Notes: generated from the letters alone by a model not told the origin. A stretch of DNA of 64,000 nt from Flavicella sp964230805 (GCA_964230805.1 CAXRIA010000032.1:34058-98057), one strand, 5' to 3'. Shown: positions 44,840-54,649, counted from the first letter of the stretch. A program made the numbers and translations.

Positions 44840-45898
44840 CTAAAAATCTGAATTGGAATTTTTATAAAATGTCAACGCGGTGTTTTTTATTTTCATTTCG
44901 GCAACTTTTGGCGCTTTCAATTTCGGAGCTAAAACCCCTTTGCCAAAATGAACATCGCCACGAAAAACACGCGCTTCGTCCCATATACCTGCCTCAATAA
45001 AAGCTTGCAAAACTTCCCTACCTCCTTCGATAAGAACAGATTGAATATTTTCTTTTACCAGAGCCTCACAAATTTGAAGTTCTCTATGTTTTGAAAAATC
45101 CATCTGTACATACCTCACATTTTTTTTAGGCACAACATTCTCTTTATCAACCTCTGTAAAAACAATTGTTTGCCCACTCCCATCAAACAAATTCGAATCC
45201 AAGGGGGTCCGTAGCGTTCGATCTAAAAGGATGCGAACAGGATTGTTACCGCTCCAGCTCCTCACATCCAATTTTGGATTGTCTGATATGGCCGTATTTG
45301 TGCCCACGAGAATAGCGTGCTCCTCACTCCTCCATTTGTGTACCAACTGTTTCGACGCTGTATTACTAATCCAAACAGGTCGGTTCTTTTCTTTGGTCTC
45401 TGGCGCTATAAAACCATCTTTTGTCTCAGCCCATTTTAAAACAATAAAGGGTCTTTTCTTATTTTGAACCGTAAAAAAACGCTTGTGTTGCTCCTTACAC
45501 TCCTGCTCCAACACGCCAACAAGAACTTCGACTCCGGCACTTTTCAAACGCGAGATTCCCTTTCCACAAACCAACGAATGCGTATCCAAACAACCAATAA
45601 CCACTTTCGGAATCTCATGCGCAATAATTTTATCTGCGCAAGGAGGTGTTTTTCCAAAATGAGCACAAGGTTCTAAAGTCACATACAAGATTGCCTTTTT
45701 AAGCAATTCTCTTTGCTTGACAGAAGCGATCGCGTTGACCTCAGCATGTGGTCCTCCATAAGCACTGGTATAGCCTTCCCCTATGATTTGATCTTGATGC
45801 ACAATAACGCAACCTACCGAAGGATTCGGTCGTGTCAACCCAATTCCCTTTTGAGCCAACTCAAGGCATCTTTGCATATAAAACGCATCTTGTTTCAT
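44840..45898 (-). CDS. ribD: Bifunctional riboflavin deaminase/reductase RibD
   Basis: 352 residues from ATG at 45896-45898. Zinc deaminase domain with PHAEVNAI and TLEPCAHFGKTPPCADKI (about 48-83), then the reductase domain with RPFIVLKWAETKDGFIA, HAILVGTNTAISDNPKLDVR and IQSVLIEGGREVLQAFIEAG. Converts the first pyrimidine intermediate in riboflavin synthesis. No FMN riboswitch is possible because a -7 TATTTTTG (45903-45910) ends 4 nt before this ATG. Upstream frame to 45925 is rejected for the same reason. Confidence 0.95.
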   Translation of the reverse strand: MKQDAFYMQRCLELAQKGIGLTRPNPSVGCVIVHQDQIIGEGYTSAYGGPHAEVNAIASVKQRELLKKAILYVTLEPCAHFGKTPPCADKIIAHEIPKVVIGCLDTHSLVCGKGISRLKSAGVEVLVGVLEQECKEQHKRFFTVQNKKRPFIVLKWAETKDGFIAPETKEKNRPVWISNTASKQLVHKWRSEEHAILVGTNTAISDNPKLDVRSWSGNNPVRILLDRTLRTPLDSNLFDGSGQTIVFTEVDKENVVPKKNVRYVQMDFSKHRELQICEALVKENIQSVLIEGGREVLQAFIEAGIWDEARVFRGDVHFGKGVLAPKLKAPKVAEMKIKNTALTFYKNSNSDF

Positions 45899-45902
45899 AC
45901 CA

Positions 45903-45910
45903 CAAAAATA
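45903..45910 (-). promoter_or_regulatory. -7 element abutting the ribD start
   Basis: On the minus strand TATTTTTG ends 4 nt before the ATG; expected transcript is leaderless. No consensus -33 found. Confidence 0.4.
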
Positions 45911-46046
45911 GGTCTTATCATCCATACATTCACTATTCCAAGCCGTAGATTTTCACATTCAAAAACTCCCACAAGCTGCACATCTTTCACAGAAAAATGT
46001 ATTTTTGCTTAAAAATAGCGTCATCGTATTCTTAAAATTGAATTTT

Positions 46047-46898
46047 TTGAAAATCACACAATTACAATCCTTATTTCACTCAAGACTTGATTCTTTGTAC
46101 CCCAAAGAAGAAATAGATTCCTTTTTTCACTTGTTAACCGAAGCTGAGTTAGGATTGACAAGAATAGACAGAGCGCTGCAACCGCATTTTGAGATAAAAG
46201 AAAAAAACCACTCCTTTTTTGTAAAAGCAATTGAAGAACTCCAAAAGCAAAAACCCCTGCAATACATTCTAGGCAAAACTGAATTTTACAGTCTCCCCTT
46301 CAAAGTAGACAAAAACGTTTTGATCCCAAGACCTGAAACAGAAGAATTGGTTCAGTGGATTTTGGATGAAACCCAAGACAAAAAAAATCAGAAAATAGTA
46401 GATATTGGAACAGGAAGTGGCTGCATTGCCATTGCTTTGGCAAAAAATTCCAAACAGGCCGATGTCACAGGAATTGATTTTTCTAAAAAGGCCCTCGCAG
46501 TGGCGCAATCGAATGCGAAATACAACAAGGTTCATACAAAATTCCGAAAAGAAAACATTCTGAAAACCAAAACACTTCCAGAAAAATACGACATCATTGT
46601 GAGTAATCCTCCCTATGTGAGGAGACTCGAAAAAAAAGAGATGAAAAAAAACGTGTTGGATTACGAACCCTCCACCGCCTTGTTTGTGGAAGATTCAAAT
46701 CCATTGGAGTTTTACGATAAGATAAGTGATCTGGCAAAAAAACACCTCACACCGAACGGCATGTTGTTTTTTGAAATCAATCAATACCTAGGGCAAGAAA
46801 TGGTAACCTTGTTAAAAAACAAAGGATTCTCCGACATCGAGCTTCGCAGAGATATTTTTGATAACGACCGAATGATCAAAGCGAGTCTACGCCACTAA
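46047..46898 (+). CDS. prmC: Peptide chain release factor N5-glutamine methyltransferase PrmC
   Basis: About 283 residues. The likely start is TTG at 46047 (LKITQLQSLFHSRL...), matching family N-termini; an ATG at 46005 lies right on the predicted transcription start. N-terminal helical domain, then VDIGTGSGCIAIALAKNS (SAM site) and the catalytic SNPPYV motif. Methylates the GGQ glutamine of release factors. A -7 TATTTTTG (46000-46007) precedes it. Divergent from ribD. Confidence 0.93.
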   Translation: MKITQLQSLFHSRLDSLYPKEEIDSFFHLLTEAELGLTRIDRALQPHFEIKEKNHSFFVKAIEELQKQKPLQYILGKTEFYSLPFKVDKNVLIPRPETEELVQWILDETQDKKNQKIVDIGTGSGCIAIALAKNSKQADVTGIDFSKKALAVAQSNAKYNKVHTKFRKENILKTKTLPEKYDIIVSNPPYVRRLEKKEMKKNVLDYEPSTALFVEDSNPLEFYDKISDLAKKHLTPNGMLFFEINQYLGQEMVTLLKNKGFSDIELRRDIFDNDRMIKASLRH

Positions 46899-46928
46899 AT
46901 CACAAAAACAACCGACCATTTATTTAAG

Positions 46929-46936
46929 TATCTTTG
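46929..46936 (+). promoter_or_regulatory. -7 element abutting the trmD start
   Basis: TATCTTTG ends 4 nt before the trmD ATG at 46941. No -33 TTG at the right distance. Confidence 0.4.
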
Positions 46937-46940
46937 CAAC

Positions 46941-47618
46941 ATGAGAATTGACATCATTACCGTATCTCCGGAACTTATTCAAAGTCCATTTGAATATTCA
47001 ATTTTAAAAAGAGCCCAAGAAAAAGGACTGGCCGAAGTACACTTTCACAATTTACGTGACTATGCCCTCAACAAATACAACAAAATCGACGATTACCAAT
47101 TTGGTGGTGGCGCTGGAATGGTCCTTATGATTGAACCCATCGACAAATGCATTTCAAAACTGCAGTCGGAAAGAACGTACGATGAAATCATATACATGAC
47201 ACCGGACGCTCCTATTTTAAATCAGCAAACAGCCAATACGCTTTCTTTGCATGAAAATATCATTGTACTCTGTGGGCATTACAAAGGTGTTGACCAACGC
47301 GTCCGAGATCTTTTCATTACCAAAGAAATTTCAATTGGAAACTACGTCTTAAGTGGTGGCGAATTGGGTGCTGCCGTTCTATGCGATTCCATCATTCGTC
47401 TGATTCCAGGTGTTCTAGGCGATGAAACATCGGCATTGACAGATTCATTCCAAGACAACCTACTTTCGCCTCCCGTGTATACGCGCCCTGCAGAATACAA
47501 AGGAGCAAAAGTTCCCGAGATATTACTCTCTGGCAATTTTCCAAAAATTGACGAATGGCGTTCGGAACAAGCCTATGAACGAACAAAACAAATAAAACCG
47601 CACCTTTTAAAAGAGTAA
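46941..47618 (+). CDS. trmD: tRNA (guanine-N1)-methyltransferase TrmD
   Basis: 225 residues. RIDIITVSPELIQSPFEYSI, the knot motifs YQFGGGAGMVLMIEP, LCGHYKGVDQRV and IGNYVLSGGELGAAV, then SPPVYTRPAEYKG. Methylates G37 of tRNAs with G36, preventing frameshifts. It lies next to prmC; the GT39 gene starts right after its stop. rimM and rplS, usual operon partners in other bacteria, are not adjacent, although rplS is 1.6 kb downstream. Confidence 0.96.
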   Translation: MRIDIITVSPELIQSPFEYSILKRAQEKGLAEVHFHNLRDYALNKYNKIDDYQFGGGAGMVLMIEPIDKCISKLQSERTYDEIIYMTPDAPILNQQTANTLSLHENIIVLCGHYKGVDQRVRDLFITKEISIGNYVLSGGELGAAVLCDSIIRLIPGVLGDETSALTDSFQDNLLSPPVYTRPAEYKGAKVPEILLSGNFPKIDEWRSEQAYERTKQIKPHLLKE

Positions 47619-49118
47619 ATGCAAGAAAATCCTTTAATGACTAACCTTCTACGTTTTTTTAAAACACACCCTGTACTGAGTATTGTATTCGGATTTCAAC
47701 TATTTCGATTGTGTTTACTTCCTTATATGGGATTGATGCCACAAGATGCCTATTATCATTTTTATGGTGAAAATTTAGCGCTTTCTTATTTTGACCACCC
47801 CGGAATGATAGGATACATACTTGTCCTATTCACCTCTATTTTTGGAAAAACCGTTTTTGTTGTAAAATTTGCTGATTTTGTGATCACCTCGCTGACCTTA
47901 ATTAGCTTTTACAAATTGGCTTCCTTCTTTCTTTCTCGCCAAAAAGCAAAAAACGCCTTGTTACTACTCGCAACAACGGTCTGTGTGTCTATCTTGTCTT
48001 TTAACTCCACACCGGATGTCCCTTTGCTATTGTTTTGGACACTCTCTTTAACAGCGCTCTACAAAGCTATTTTTGAAAACAAAAAAGCCTATTGGATTTT
48101 CGGAGGGCTCGCTATGGGATTGGCATTTGACAGCAAATACACTGGTTTGTTCTTGCAATTGGGATTGTTAGGGTTCTTATTTTTTTCCAAAGAAAAAAGA
48201 CACCTTCTAAAATCTCCGTGGCCTTTGCTAGCCACCCTGGTCTCAGTACTTGTCACATTCCCGGTCTGGTATTGGAACTATCAAAATGAATTTGCCTCCT
48301 TTTTATTCCAATCATCCAACAGAACAGGAGATATTGCTAAATTTCGATTCAAACCACATTATCTATTTGGCGCACTTGGCCATCAATTGGTATTACTGGG
48401 GCCCATACTTTTAGCCACCTTTTTTTATACAATTTTCAATTACCTTAAAAGTACTTTTAAAAAATGGAAATTTCCAACGAGCAAAACCCTCTTCTTGCTC
48501 GCATTTTTTATTCCTACTTTTTTAGGGTTTTTCCTATTAACTCCTGTTTACTGGGTAAAATTAAACTGGTTAATGCCTTCGTATGTTACAGGAATCATTT
48601 TGGTGAGCTATTTCTTTTCCAAAAAAATGATGAAAACACACCTCATCTGCTCTTTATTGTTGCACTTGCTCATAAGTATGGAAATCTTGTTTTATATCGT
48701 TCCTATCAAAAGTGACGACACTTGGATCGGCTGGGAAGAGCTGACAAAACAAACCGAAGCACTTCAATTAAAATACCCAAATACATTCATTTTTTCGGCA
48801 GATAGTTACAAAACAACCGCTTGTATGACTTTTTTTAGTCATCAAAAAATATACGCACAAAACATCCTTGGCAAACACGCGCTTCATTTCAACTATATTG
48901 GAGACGACCTAACCTTGCTCAAAGGAAAAGATGCCTTGTTTATCGATTCAGACAAACGTTTCAAAAACGAGGCACAAAAAGGAACCGATCGCGACGATGG
49001 TTTGCAAGACTATTTTTCCAAAATCACAGAACTCACCCCTATTTTCATCAAAAAAAACGGAAAAAACCTCCGAAAATTTTGGGTTTATCACTGTGAAAAT
49101 TACCAGCCAAAAAAATAA
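47619..49118 (+). CDS. GT39-like membrane glycosyltransferase (ArnT/PMT type)
   Basis: 499 residues with 10-12 predicted membrane helices. The first periplasmic loop has the GT-C motif QDAYYHFYGENLALSYFDHPGMIGY (DxxxH and D-H-P-G), and FNSTPDVPLLLFWTLSL and MGLAFDSKYTGLFLQLGLLGF follow. Transfers a sugar from a polyprenyl-phosphate donor to lipid A, glycan or protein; unknown here. A soluble C-terminal part (from ~375) faces the periplasm. Starts directly after the trmD stop. Confidence 0.9.
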   Translation: MQENPLMTNLLRFFKTHPVLSIVFGFQLFRLCLLPYMGLMPQDAYYHFYGENLALSYFDHPGMIGYILVLFTSIFGKTVFVVKFADFVITSLTLISFYKLASFFLSRQKAKNALLLLATTVCVSILSFNSTPDVPLLLFWTLSLTALYKAIFENKKAYWIFGGLAMGLAFDSKYTGLFLQLGLLGFLFFSKEKRHLLKSPWPLLATLVSVLVTFPVWYWNYQNEFASFLFQSSNRTGDIAKFRFKPHYLFGALGHQLVLLGPILLATFFYTIFNYLKSTFKKWKFPTSKTLFLLAFFIPTFLGFFLLTPVYWVKLNWLMPSYVTGIILVSYFFSKKMMKTHLICSLLLHLLISMEILFYIVPIKSDDTWIGWEELTKQTEALQLKYPNTFIFSADSYKTTACMTFFSHQKIYAQNILGKHALHFNYIGDDLTLLKGKDALFIDSDKRFKNEAQKGTDRDDGLQDYFSKITELTPIFIKKNGKNLRKFWVYHCENYQPKK

Positions 49119-49149
49119 CAGTACCTTTTTTATTTGAAAAAAAATAATG

Positions 49150-49157
49150 TACATTTG
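49150..49157 (+). promoter_or_regulatory. -7 element of rplS
   Basis: TACATTTG; the -33 position reads TTT. Leaves a leader of about 70 nt. Confidence 0.5.
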
Positions 49158-49228
49158 CAACCTCAAAATTAACCTCTGACGAAAATCGTGAATGTTAGTT
49201 TGCTGAAAACCCATTAAAAAAAAGAACA
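49158..49228 (+). promoter_or_regulatory. Candidate ribosomal protein L19 leader
   Basis: The untranslated region between the -7 element and rplS can form a hairpin with an internal loop: TAAC (49170-49173) with GTTA (49194-49197), enclosing ACGA (49179-49182) with TCGT (49186-49189) around AAA. Autoregulatory L19 leaders have been described for Flavobacteria in comparative RNA surveys, to my recollection; I cannot check the covariance model here. Likely role: L19 binds and limits its own synthesis. Confidence 0.5.
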
Positions 49229-49582
49229 ATGGCTAATTTAATCGATTTTGTACAAAACGAATTTGTAACAAAAAATGAATTCCCTGAATTCAAAGCAGGA
49301 GACACAATCACCGTATACTACGAAATTAAAGAAGGACAAAAAACACGTACGCAGTTTTTTAGAGGTGTTGTAATCCAAAGAAGAGGGTCAGGATCCTCAG
49401 AAACCTTCACTATCAGAAAAATGTCTGGAACGGTAGGAGTGGAAAGAATTTTTCCAATCAACTTACCAGCAATTCAAAAAATTGAAGTAAACAAACAAGG
49501 AAAAGTAAGAAGAGCACGTATTTTCTACTTCAGAGGTCTTACTGGTAAAAAAGCAAGAATCAAAGAAGTGAGAAGATCATAA
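49229..49582 (+). CDS. rplS: 50S ribosomal protein bL19
   Basis: 117 residues: FPEFKAGDTITVYYEIKEG, TRTQFFRGVVIQRRGSG, SETFTIRKMSGTVGVERIFP and VRRARIFYFRGLTGKKARI, all hallmark L19 segments. Located at the 30S-50S interface. Single gene with structured leader and strong terminator. Confidence 0.97.
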   Translation: MANLIDFVQNEFVTKNEFPEFKAGDTITVYYEIKEGQKTRTQFFRGVVIQRRGSGSSETFTIRKMSGTVGVERIFPINLPAIQKIEVNKQGKVRRARIFYFRGLTGKKARIKEVRRS

Positions 49583-49602
49583 ATCTCATCTTTTGAATAT
49601 AA

Positions 49603-49640
49603 AAAAAGCCCGATTGAATTGTCAATCGGGCTTTTTCATT
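49603..49640 (+). terminator. Terminator of rplS
   Basis: AAAAAGCCCGATTG (49603-49616) pairs perfectly with CAATCGGGCTTTTT (49623-49636). Confidence 0.92.
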
Positions 49641-49772
49641 TTCACAACACAATCCCCTAAAATCAAGTAGAATTTTAGAATAATTCAAAAAGTGATTTAA
49701 ATTATTTAATTTTTTCAAAAATCTCCTAGGCATTTCTGCTATTTTACAACCCAAATACCCACAATTAATTCA

Positions 49773-49780
49773 TACATTTG
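49773..49780 (+). promoter_or_regulatory. -7 element of the isocitrate dehydrogenase gene
   Basis: TACATTTG, 90 nt before the ATG. The leader contains a hairpin CTTGTTT/AAACAAG near 49818-49842. The remaining intergenic sequence (49641-49772) shows nothing else. Confidence 0.4.
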
Positions 49781-49870
49781 CCATGCGTTAAAAACAGGGT
49801 ATTTACTTGTTTCTTAGCGCCTCAGTAAACAAGATCTGAAAACTTTAGATATTAAAATACAATCCGTTCT

Positions 49871-52099
49871 ATGGCAACAAAAACATCACAAATTGTGTAC
49901 ACAATTACCGACGAAGCTCCGGCTTTGGCAACGTATTCATTTTTACCAATTGTAGAAACCTTTGCAAAAAAAGCGACTATTGAAATCGAAAGAAAAGACA
50001 TTTCCTTGGCTGCAAGAATTCTAGCTAATTTCTCTGAATACCTAACTGCAGAACAAAAAGTAGGTGATGCTTTGTCTGAACTCGGTGCTTTGGCCAAAAC
50101 ACCGGAAGCCAATATTATTAAATTGCCCAATATCAGTGCCTCTGTTCCCCAACTAAAAGCTGCTATCGCAGAATTGCAAGCCAATGGTTATGCCGTTCCA
50201 AATTTTCCGGAATCACCTCAAAATGATGAAGAAAAAGAAATCAAAGCAACCTATGCAAAAGTTTTGGGATCTGCCGTAAATCCAGTTCTGAGAGAAGGAA
50301 ACTCAGACCGTAGAGTCGCTGGACCGGTAAAAACCTATGCCAAAAACAATCCACACACCATGGGCGCTTGGTCGGCAGCATCAAAATCACATGTGGCAAG
50401 TATGTCAGAAGGTGATTTTTATGGAAGTGAAAAATCTGTAACCATTTCTGAAGCCGGGAATGTAAAAATCGCACTGCACGCAACCGACGGAACGGTGACT
50501 ACTTTGAAAGAAGCAGTCCCTGTTTTAGAAGGAGAGATCTTAGACGCTTCTACACTGAGCATCTCGAAATTAAAAGAATTTGTAGCGAAAGAAATCGAAG
50601 ATGCCAAGGCAAACGACGTCTTGTTTTCTGTACATATGAAAGCGACGATGATGAAAGTATCTGACCCCATTATTTTCGGAGCAATCGTGGAAGTTTTCTA
50701 CAAAGAAGTTTTTGAAAAATACGGCGCTACTTTTGAAAAACTCGGAATTTCTGCAAACAATGGAATTGGCGATGTTTACAACAAAATTGTGGCCTTGCCA
50801 GAAACAGAACAAGAAGAAATCAAGGCAGCCATTGAAACGGTTTACAAAAACAGTCCCGCCTTGGCCATGGTAAATTCTGACAAAGGAATTACCAATTTAC
50901 ACGTACCCAGTGACGTGATCATTGATGCATCCATGCCCGCAATGATTCGTACTTCTGGACAAATGTGGAATGCAGAAGGAAAACCACAAGATACCAAAGC
51001 CCTAATCCCCGATAGATCCTACGCAGGAGTGTATCAAGAAACCATCAACTTTTGTAAAAAACACGGTGCTTTTGACCCAACCAGTATGGGAACAGTACCA
51101 AACGTAGGATTGATGGCTCAAAAAGCGGAAGAATACGGTTCACATGACAAAACATTCCAAGTTTCCGATGCCGGAACCATCAAAGTTACCGATAGCCATG
51201 GAAACATTTTGATTGAACAACCTGTGGAGAAAGGAGCTATTTTCAGAGCTTGTCAAGTAAAAGATGCACCGGTACAAGATTGGATTAAATTGGCCGTAAC
51301 TCGAGCCAGAGCCACCCAAACACCTGCCATCTTTTGGTTGGATAAAAACAGAGCACACGACGCAGAATTGATTAAAAAAGTAAATCAATACTTGCCAAAT
51401 CACGACACAACAGGATTGGACATTTCCATCTTATCCCCTGTCGAAGCCACGAAAAAATCTTTGGAGAGAATAAAAGCAGGTAAAGACACCATCTCAGTAA
51501 CCGGAAATGTGCTGCGTGACTACTTAACGGACTTATTCCCTATTTTAGAATTGGGAACTTCTGCGAAAATGCTCTCCATTGTACCTTTAATGAATGGAGG
51601 AGGTTTGTTTGAAACCGGTGCCGGAGGATCTGCGCCAAAGCATGTACAACAATTTGTAGAAGAAGGTCATTTGCGTTGGGATTCCTTGGGGGAATTCTTA
51701 GCATTGTCCGTGTCATTGGAAGATTTGGGCATAAAAACCAACAACCAAAAGGCGATTGTACTTGCCGAAGCACTCAATACTGCCAATACCAATTTCTTAA
51801 CCAACGACAATTCTCCTTCTCGTAAAGTAGGCGAATTGGACAACAGAGGAAGTCATTTCTACCTGGCTATGTACTGGGCACAAGCATTGGCATCACAAGA
51901 TACGGATCTCGAATTGAAAGAAACCTTTGCACCACTTGCCAAAGATTTAACTGAAAATGCAGCTGACATTCTCAACGAATTGAACAATGCACAAGGAGAA
52001 GCCGTTGACATGGGAGGCTACTACTATCCTGATGCAGAAAAAACAGAAAAAGCGATGCGACCTAGTCAAACGTTGAACAAACTTTTAAGCGAATTCTAA
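49871..52099 (+). CDS. icd: Monomeric NADP-dependent isocitrate dehydrogenase (IDH-II)
   Basis: 742 residues, the size of the monomeric enzyme (about 80 kDa) and unrelated in sequence to dimeric IDH. Family segments: IVYTITDEAPALATYSFLPI at the start, LPNISASVPQLKAAI, NPVLREGNSDRRVAGPVK (isocitrate binding), IDASMPAMIRTSGQMWN and the C-terminal GGGLFETGAGGSAPKHVQQF. Oxidises isocitrate to 2-oxoglutarate, giving NADPH. Stands alone with promoter element and terminator. Confidence 0.97.
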   Translation: MATKTSQIVYTITDEAPALATYSFLPIVETFAKKATIEIERKDISLAARILANFSEYLTAEQKVGDALSELGALAKTPEANIIKLPNISASVPQLKAAIAELQANGYAVPNFPESPQNDEEKEIKATYAKVLGSAVNPVLREGNSDRRVAGPVKTYAKNNPHTMGAWSAASKSHVASMSEGDFYGSEKSVTISEAGNVKIALHATDGTVTTLKEAVPVLEGEILDASTLSISKLKEFVAKEIEDAKANDVLFSVHMKATMMKVSDPIIFGAIVEVFYKEVFEKYGATFEKLGISANNGIGDVYNKIVALPETEQEEIKAAIETVYKNSPALAMVNSDKGITNLHVPSDVIIDASMPAMIRTSGQMWNAEGKPQDTKALIPDRSYAGVYQETINFCKKHGAFDPTSMGTVPNVGLMAQKAEEYGSHDKTFQVSDAGTIKVTDSHGNILIEQPVEKGAIFRACQVKDAPVQDWIKLAVTRARATQTPAIFWLDKNRAHDAELIKKVNQYLPNHDTTGLDISILSPVEATKKSLERIKAGKDTISVTGNVLRDYLTDLFPILELGTSAKMLSIVPLMNGGGLFETGAGGSAPKHVQQFVEEGHLRWDSLGEFLALSVSLEDLGIKTNNQKAIVLAEALNTANTNFLTNDNSPSRKVGELDNRGSHFYLAMYWAQALASQDTDLELKETFAPLAKDLTENAADILNELNNAQGEAVDMGGYYYPDAEKTEKAMRPSQTLNKLLSEF

Positions 52100-52119
52100 T
52101 CATTGAATTCCCTGGTAAA

Positions 52120-52149
52120 AAGCACCTTTCTAAGGTGCTTTTTTATTTT
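52120..52149 (+). terminator. Terminator of the isocitrate dehydrogenase gene
   Basis: AAGCACCTT (52120-52128) pairs with AAGGTGCTT (52132-52140) around a 3-nt loop, followed by TTTTATTTT. Confidence 0.9.
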
Positions 52150-52201
52150 AATAAAATACCGCTTCTTTCCTGTGATTGCCACAGAATTCTTTTTATTTGG
52201 T

Positions 52202-52209
52202 TATTTTTG
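52202..52209 (+). promoter_or_regulatory. -7 element of the TonB-receptor operon
   Basis: TATTTTTG, 27 nt before the ATG at 52237; no good -33 box. Confidence 0.4.
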
Positions 52210-52236
52210 TAAAACATTCTTTTCCATAAAATCTCT

Positions 52237-54645
52237 ATGAAACCACTAGTTCTAGCCATTTTAGCACTCCTTTTTAGTCTACACAGCCTAAGCGCACAAG
52301 AAAATTTCACGCTAAGCGGCAGAGTTTCTGAAGAAACCACACAAGAAACTCTAATCGGCGTCAATATCATTGTTCCTGAGCTTTTGAAAGGAACAACCAC
52401 CAATGGCTATGGATTTTACTCCCTCACCCTTCCAAAAGGCGTGTATGAGCTTGAAATTAGTTATCTCGGTTTTGAAACCATTCGACAAAAAATTGACCTG
52501 AACAAAAACATCAAACGAGACTTTCGTTTGACAGAAGAAAGCGAACAGATTGAAGAAGTCATTGTCAAAAGCAACAGCACCATTCTCAGCCTCAAAAAAC
52601 CAGAAATGAGTGTGCATAAAGTAAACGTGAACACCATCAAAGAAATGCCTGTTGTTTTGGGCGAAGTCGATCTGATAAAATCCATTCAATTACTACCCGG
52701 GGTGACCAGTGCTGGAGAGGGCGCTTCTGGATTCAATGTTCGCGGAGGTGCAGAAGATCAAAATCTAATTTTACTAGACGAAGCCACTTTGTACAGTTCC
52801 TCCCATTTTTTCGGATTTTTCTCCATTTTTAACGCAGACGCCATCAAGAACATCAAATTGTACAAAGGCGGCATTCCTGCACAATACGGTGGACGCGCCT
52901 CCTCTGTACTCGACATCCACCAAAAAGACGGAAACAAAACAGAACACCAACTCACAGGAGGCATCGGATTGATTTCAAGTCGATTGATGGCAGAAGGACC
53001 CATTCAGAAAACGAAAAGTTCCTATCTACTCGCCGGAAGATCCTCCTATGCCCATTTGTTTTTAAAAGCCAATCCTGACACCAAAGACAACGATTTGAGG
53101 TTTTACGACTTGAATACAAAACTAAACTTTGACATCGACGATCGCAACAAACTGTATTTCTCAGGATACTTCGGAAGAGACTCCTTTAATATTGGCGGTC
53201 TTTTTATAAACGCCTATGGCAACGCGACGTTCAATGCCCGCTGGAACCATCTTTTTTCAGATCAGTTGTTTTCCAATTTATCCGTCATATACACCAACTA
53301 CCATTATTTTTTAAATCTTGATTTTATCGGTATGGATTGGGAATCTGGCATTCGGAACCTACATTTCAAATACGATTTCAAACACTATTACGCGGAGAAT
53401 TTAAAGCTCAACTACGGCGTGAATTTGATTCATTACCACTTCAATCCTGGTGAAATTTCACCGAGCAAAGAAAAATCAGCGGTCAACAAAGACAAACTAG
53501 AACAAAAATACGCTTTCGAACCCGCTTTTTATTTAGAAGCGGAACAATCCATCAACGACAAAATTGCCATCAATTACGGCATCCGTTCGAGTTTCTTTTT
53601 TCGCATGGGGGGACAAGAGCTGTACAATTACGAAAACAACCAACCGGTGGTTTTCAATCCGCAAACTGGAAACTACGAAGAAGGCAAAACCACGGGAACC
53701 ACCTATTATTCTAGCAATAAGGTGATCAAAAAATTTGGTGGTTTGGAACCAAGAGTAGCCATTTCTTTCAAACCGAACAACAACCATGCATTCAAAGCGA
53801 ATTACAATAGAATATACCAATACATCCATTTGATTTCCAATACGGTTTCTGCAGCGCCATTGGATGTTTGGGCACCGAGTGGTACATTTATCAAACCACA
53901 AATCGCCGATCAAATTGCCTTTGGATATTACAGAAATCTAAAGGAAGAAATGTACTCCATCGAAACCGAGGCCTTTTACAAAACCGTTCAAAACCGAATT
54001 GATTACCGAGCAGGGGCTGATTTGATTGCTGAAGAACAAATTGAAACCATTATCCTACCCGGAAAATCCAGAGCGTATGGCTTGGAATTGTCCCTCAAGA
54101 AAAACCGTGGAAACTTCAAAGGCTGGATTAGCTATACACTCTCAAAAACAGAACAACAAGTCAAAGGAACGACACCCGGAGCGACAGGAATCAACAACGG
54201 AGAATGGTACAACGCTCCTTACGACAAAACGCATGACCTCTCCATCACCACGAGCTACAAACACTCAGAAAAATGGCGATATGGTGCCAATTTTATCTAT
54301 CAAACAGGAAGGCCCACCACCTACCCCACTGGACAATTTACAACCAATTTGGGAGGAAATTACAACGTCGAGAATGAAAACATAACCGTTCCCATCTATG
54401 GAAACCGCAATGCATACAATTTGCCTGCCTACCATCATCTCGATATTGCGGCTACCTACACGCCAGCCCCTAAAACCGCCAAAAAGTGGAAAGGCGAATG
54501 GGTTTTTAGTATTTACAATGTGTACAACAGAAAAAATGCAGCTTCTATCAATTTTCGTCAAAATGAAGAAACAGGAACCAACGAAGCCGTCAGAACTTCT
54601 ATTTTTGGAATGGTTCCCTCCATCACTTATAATTTTAAATTTTAA
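52237..54645 (+). CDS. TonB-dependent receptor with carboxypeptidase-like N-terminal domain
   Basis: 802 residues. Signal peptide (LVLAILALLFSLHSLSAQ), a CarboxypepD_reg-like domain (about 24-110: FTLSGRVSEETTQETLIGVN and YELEISYLGFETI), a plug domain (about 120-235: QLLPGVTSAGEGASGFNVRG and IPAQYGGRASSVLDI) and a beta-barrel ending in Phe (TYNFKF). Not a SusC: no SusD partner and no long SusC length. It is followed after 4 nt by a DUF4249 lipoprotein, a frequent pairing in Bacteroidota. Energy-coupled uptake across the outer membrane; ligand unknown. Confidence 0.93.
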   Translation: MKPLVLAILALLFSLHSLSAQENFTLSGRVSEETTQETLIGVNIIVPELLKGTTTNGYGFYSLTLPKGVYELEISYLGFETIRQKIDLNKNIKRDFRLTEESEQIEEVIVKSNSTILSLKKPEMSVHKVNVNTIKEMPVVLGEVDLIKSIQLLPGVTSAGEGASGFNVRGGAEDQNLILLDEATLYSSSHFFGFFSIFNADAIKNIKLYKGGIPAQYGGRASSVLDIHQKDGNKTEHQLTGGIGLISSRLMAEGPIQKTKSSYLLAGRSSYAHLFLKANPDTKDNDLRFYDLNTKLNFDIDDRNKLYFSGYFGRDSFNIGGLFINAYGNATFNARWNHLFSDQLFSNLSVIYTNYHYFLNLDFIGMDWESGIRNLHFKYDFKHYYAENLKLNYGVNLIHYHFNPGEISPSKEKSAVNKDKLEQKYAFEPAFYLEAEQSINDKIAINYGIRSSFFFRMGGQELYNYENNQPVVFNPQTGNYEEGKTTGTTYYSSNKVIKKFGGLEPRVAISFKPNNNHAFKANYNRIYQYIHLISNTVSAAPLDVWAPSGTFIKPQIADQIAFGYYRNLKEEMYSIETEAFYKTVQNRIDYRAGADLIAEEQIETIILPGKSRAYGLELSLKKNRGNFKGWISYTLSKTEQQVKGTTPGATGINNGEWYNAPYDKTHDLSITTSYKHSEKWRYGANFIYQTGRPTTYPTGQFTTNLGGNYNVENENITVPIYGNRNAYNLPAYHHLDIAATYTPAPKTAKKWKGEWVFSIYNVYNRKNAASINFRQNEETGTNEAVRTSIFGMVPSITYNFKF

Positions 54646-54649
54646 GCGT

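Noticed and set aside
45899..45960. FMN riboswitch upstream of ribD
   Set aside because: The promoter element ends 4 nt before the start codon, leaving no room for an aptamer.
54398..54649. Extended N-terminus of the DUF4249 gene inside the receptor gene
   Set aside because: The lipoprotein signal starts at 54650; upstream residues are the shadow of the receptor frame.
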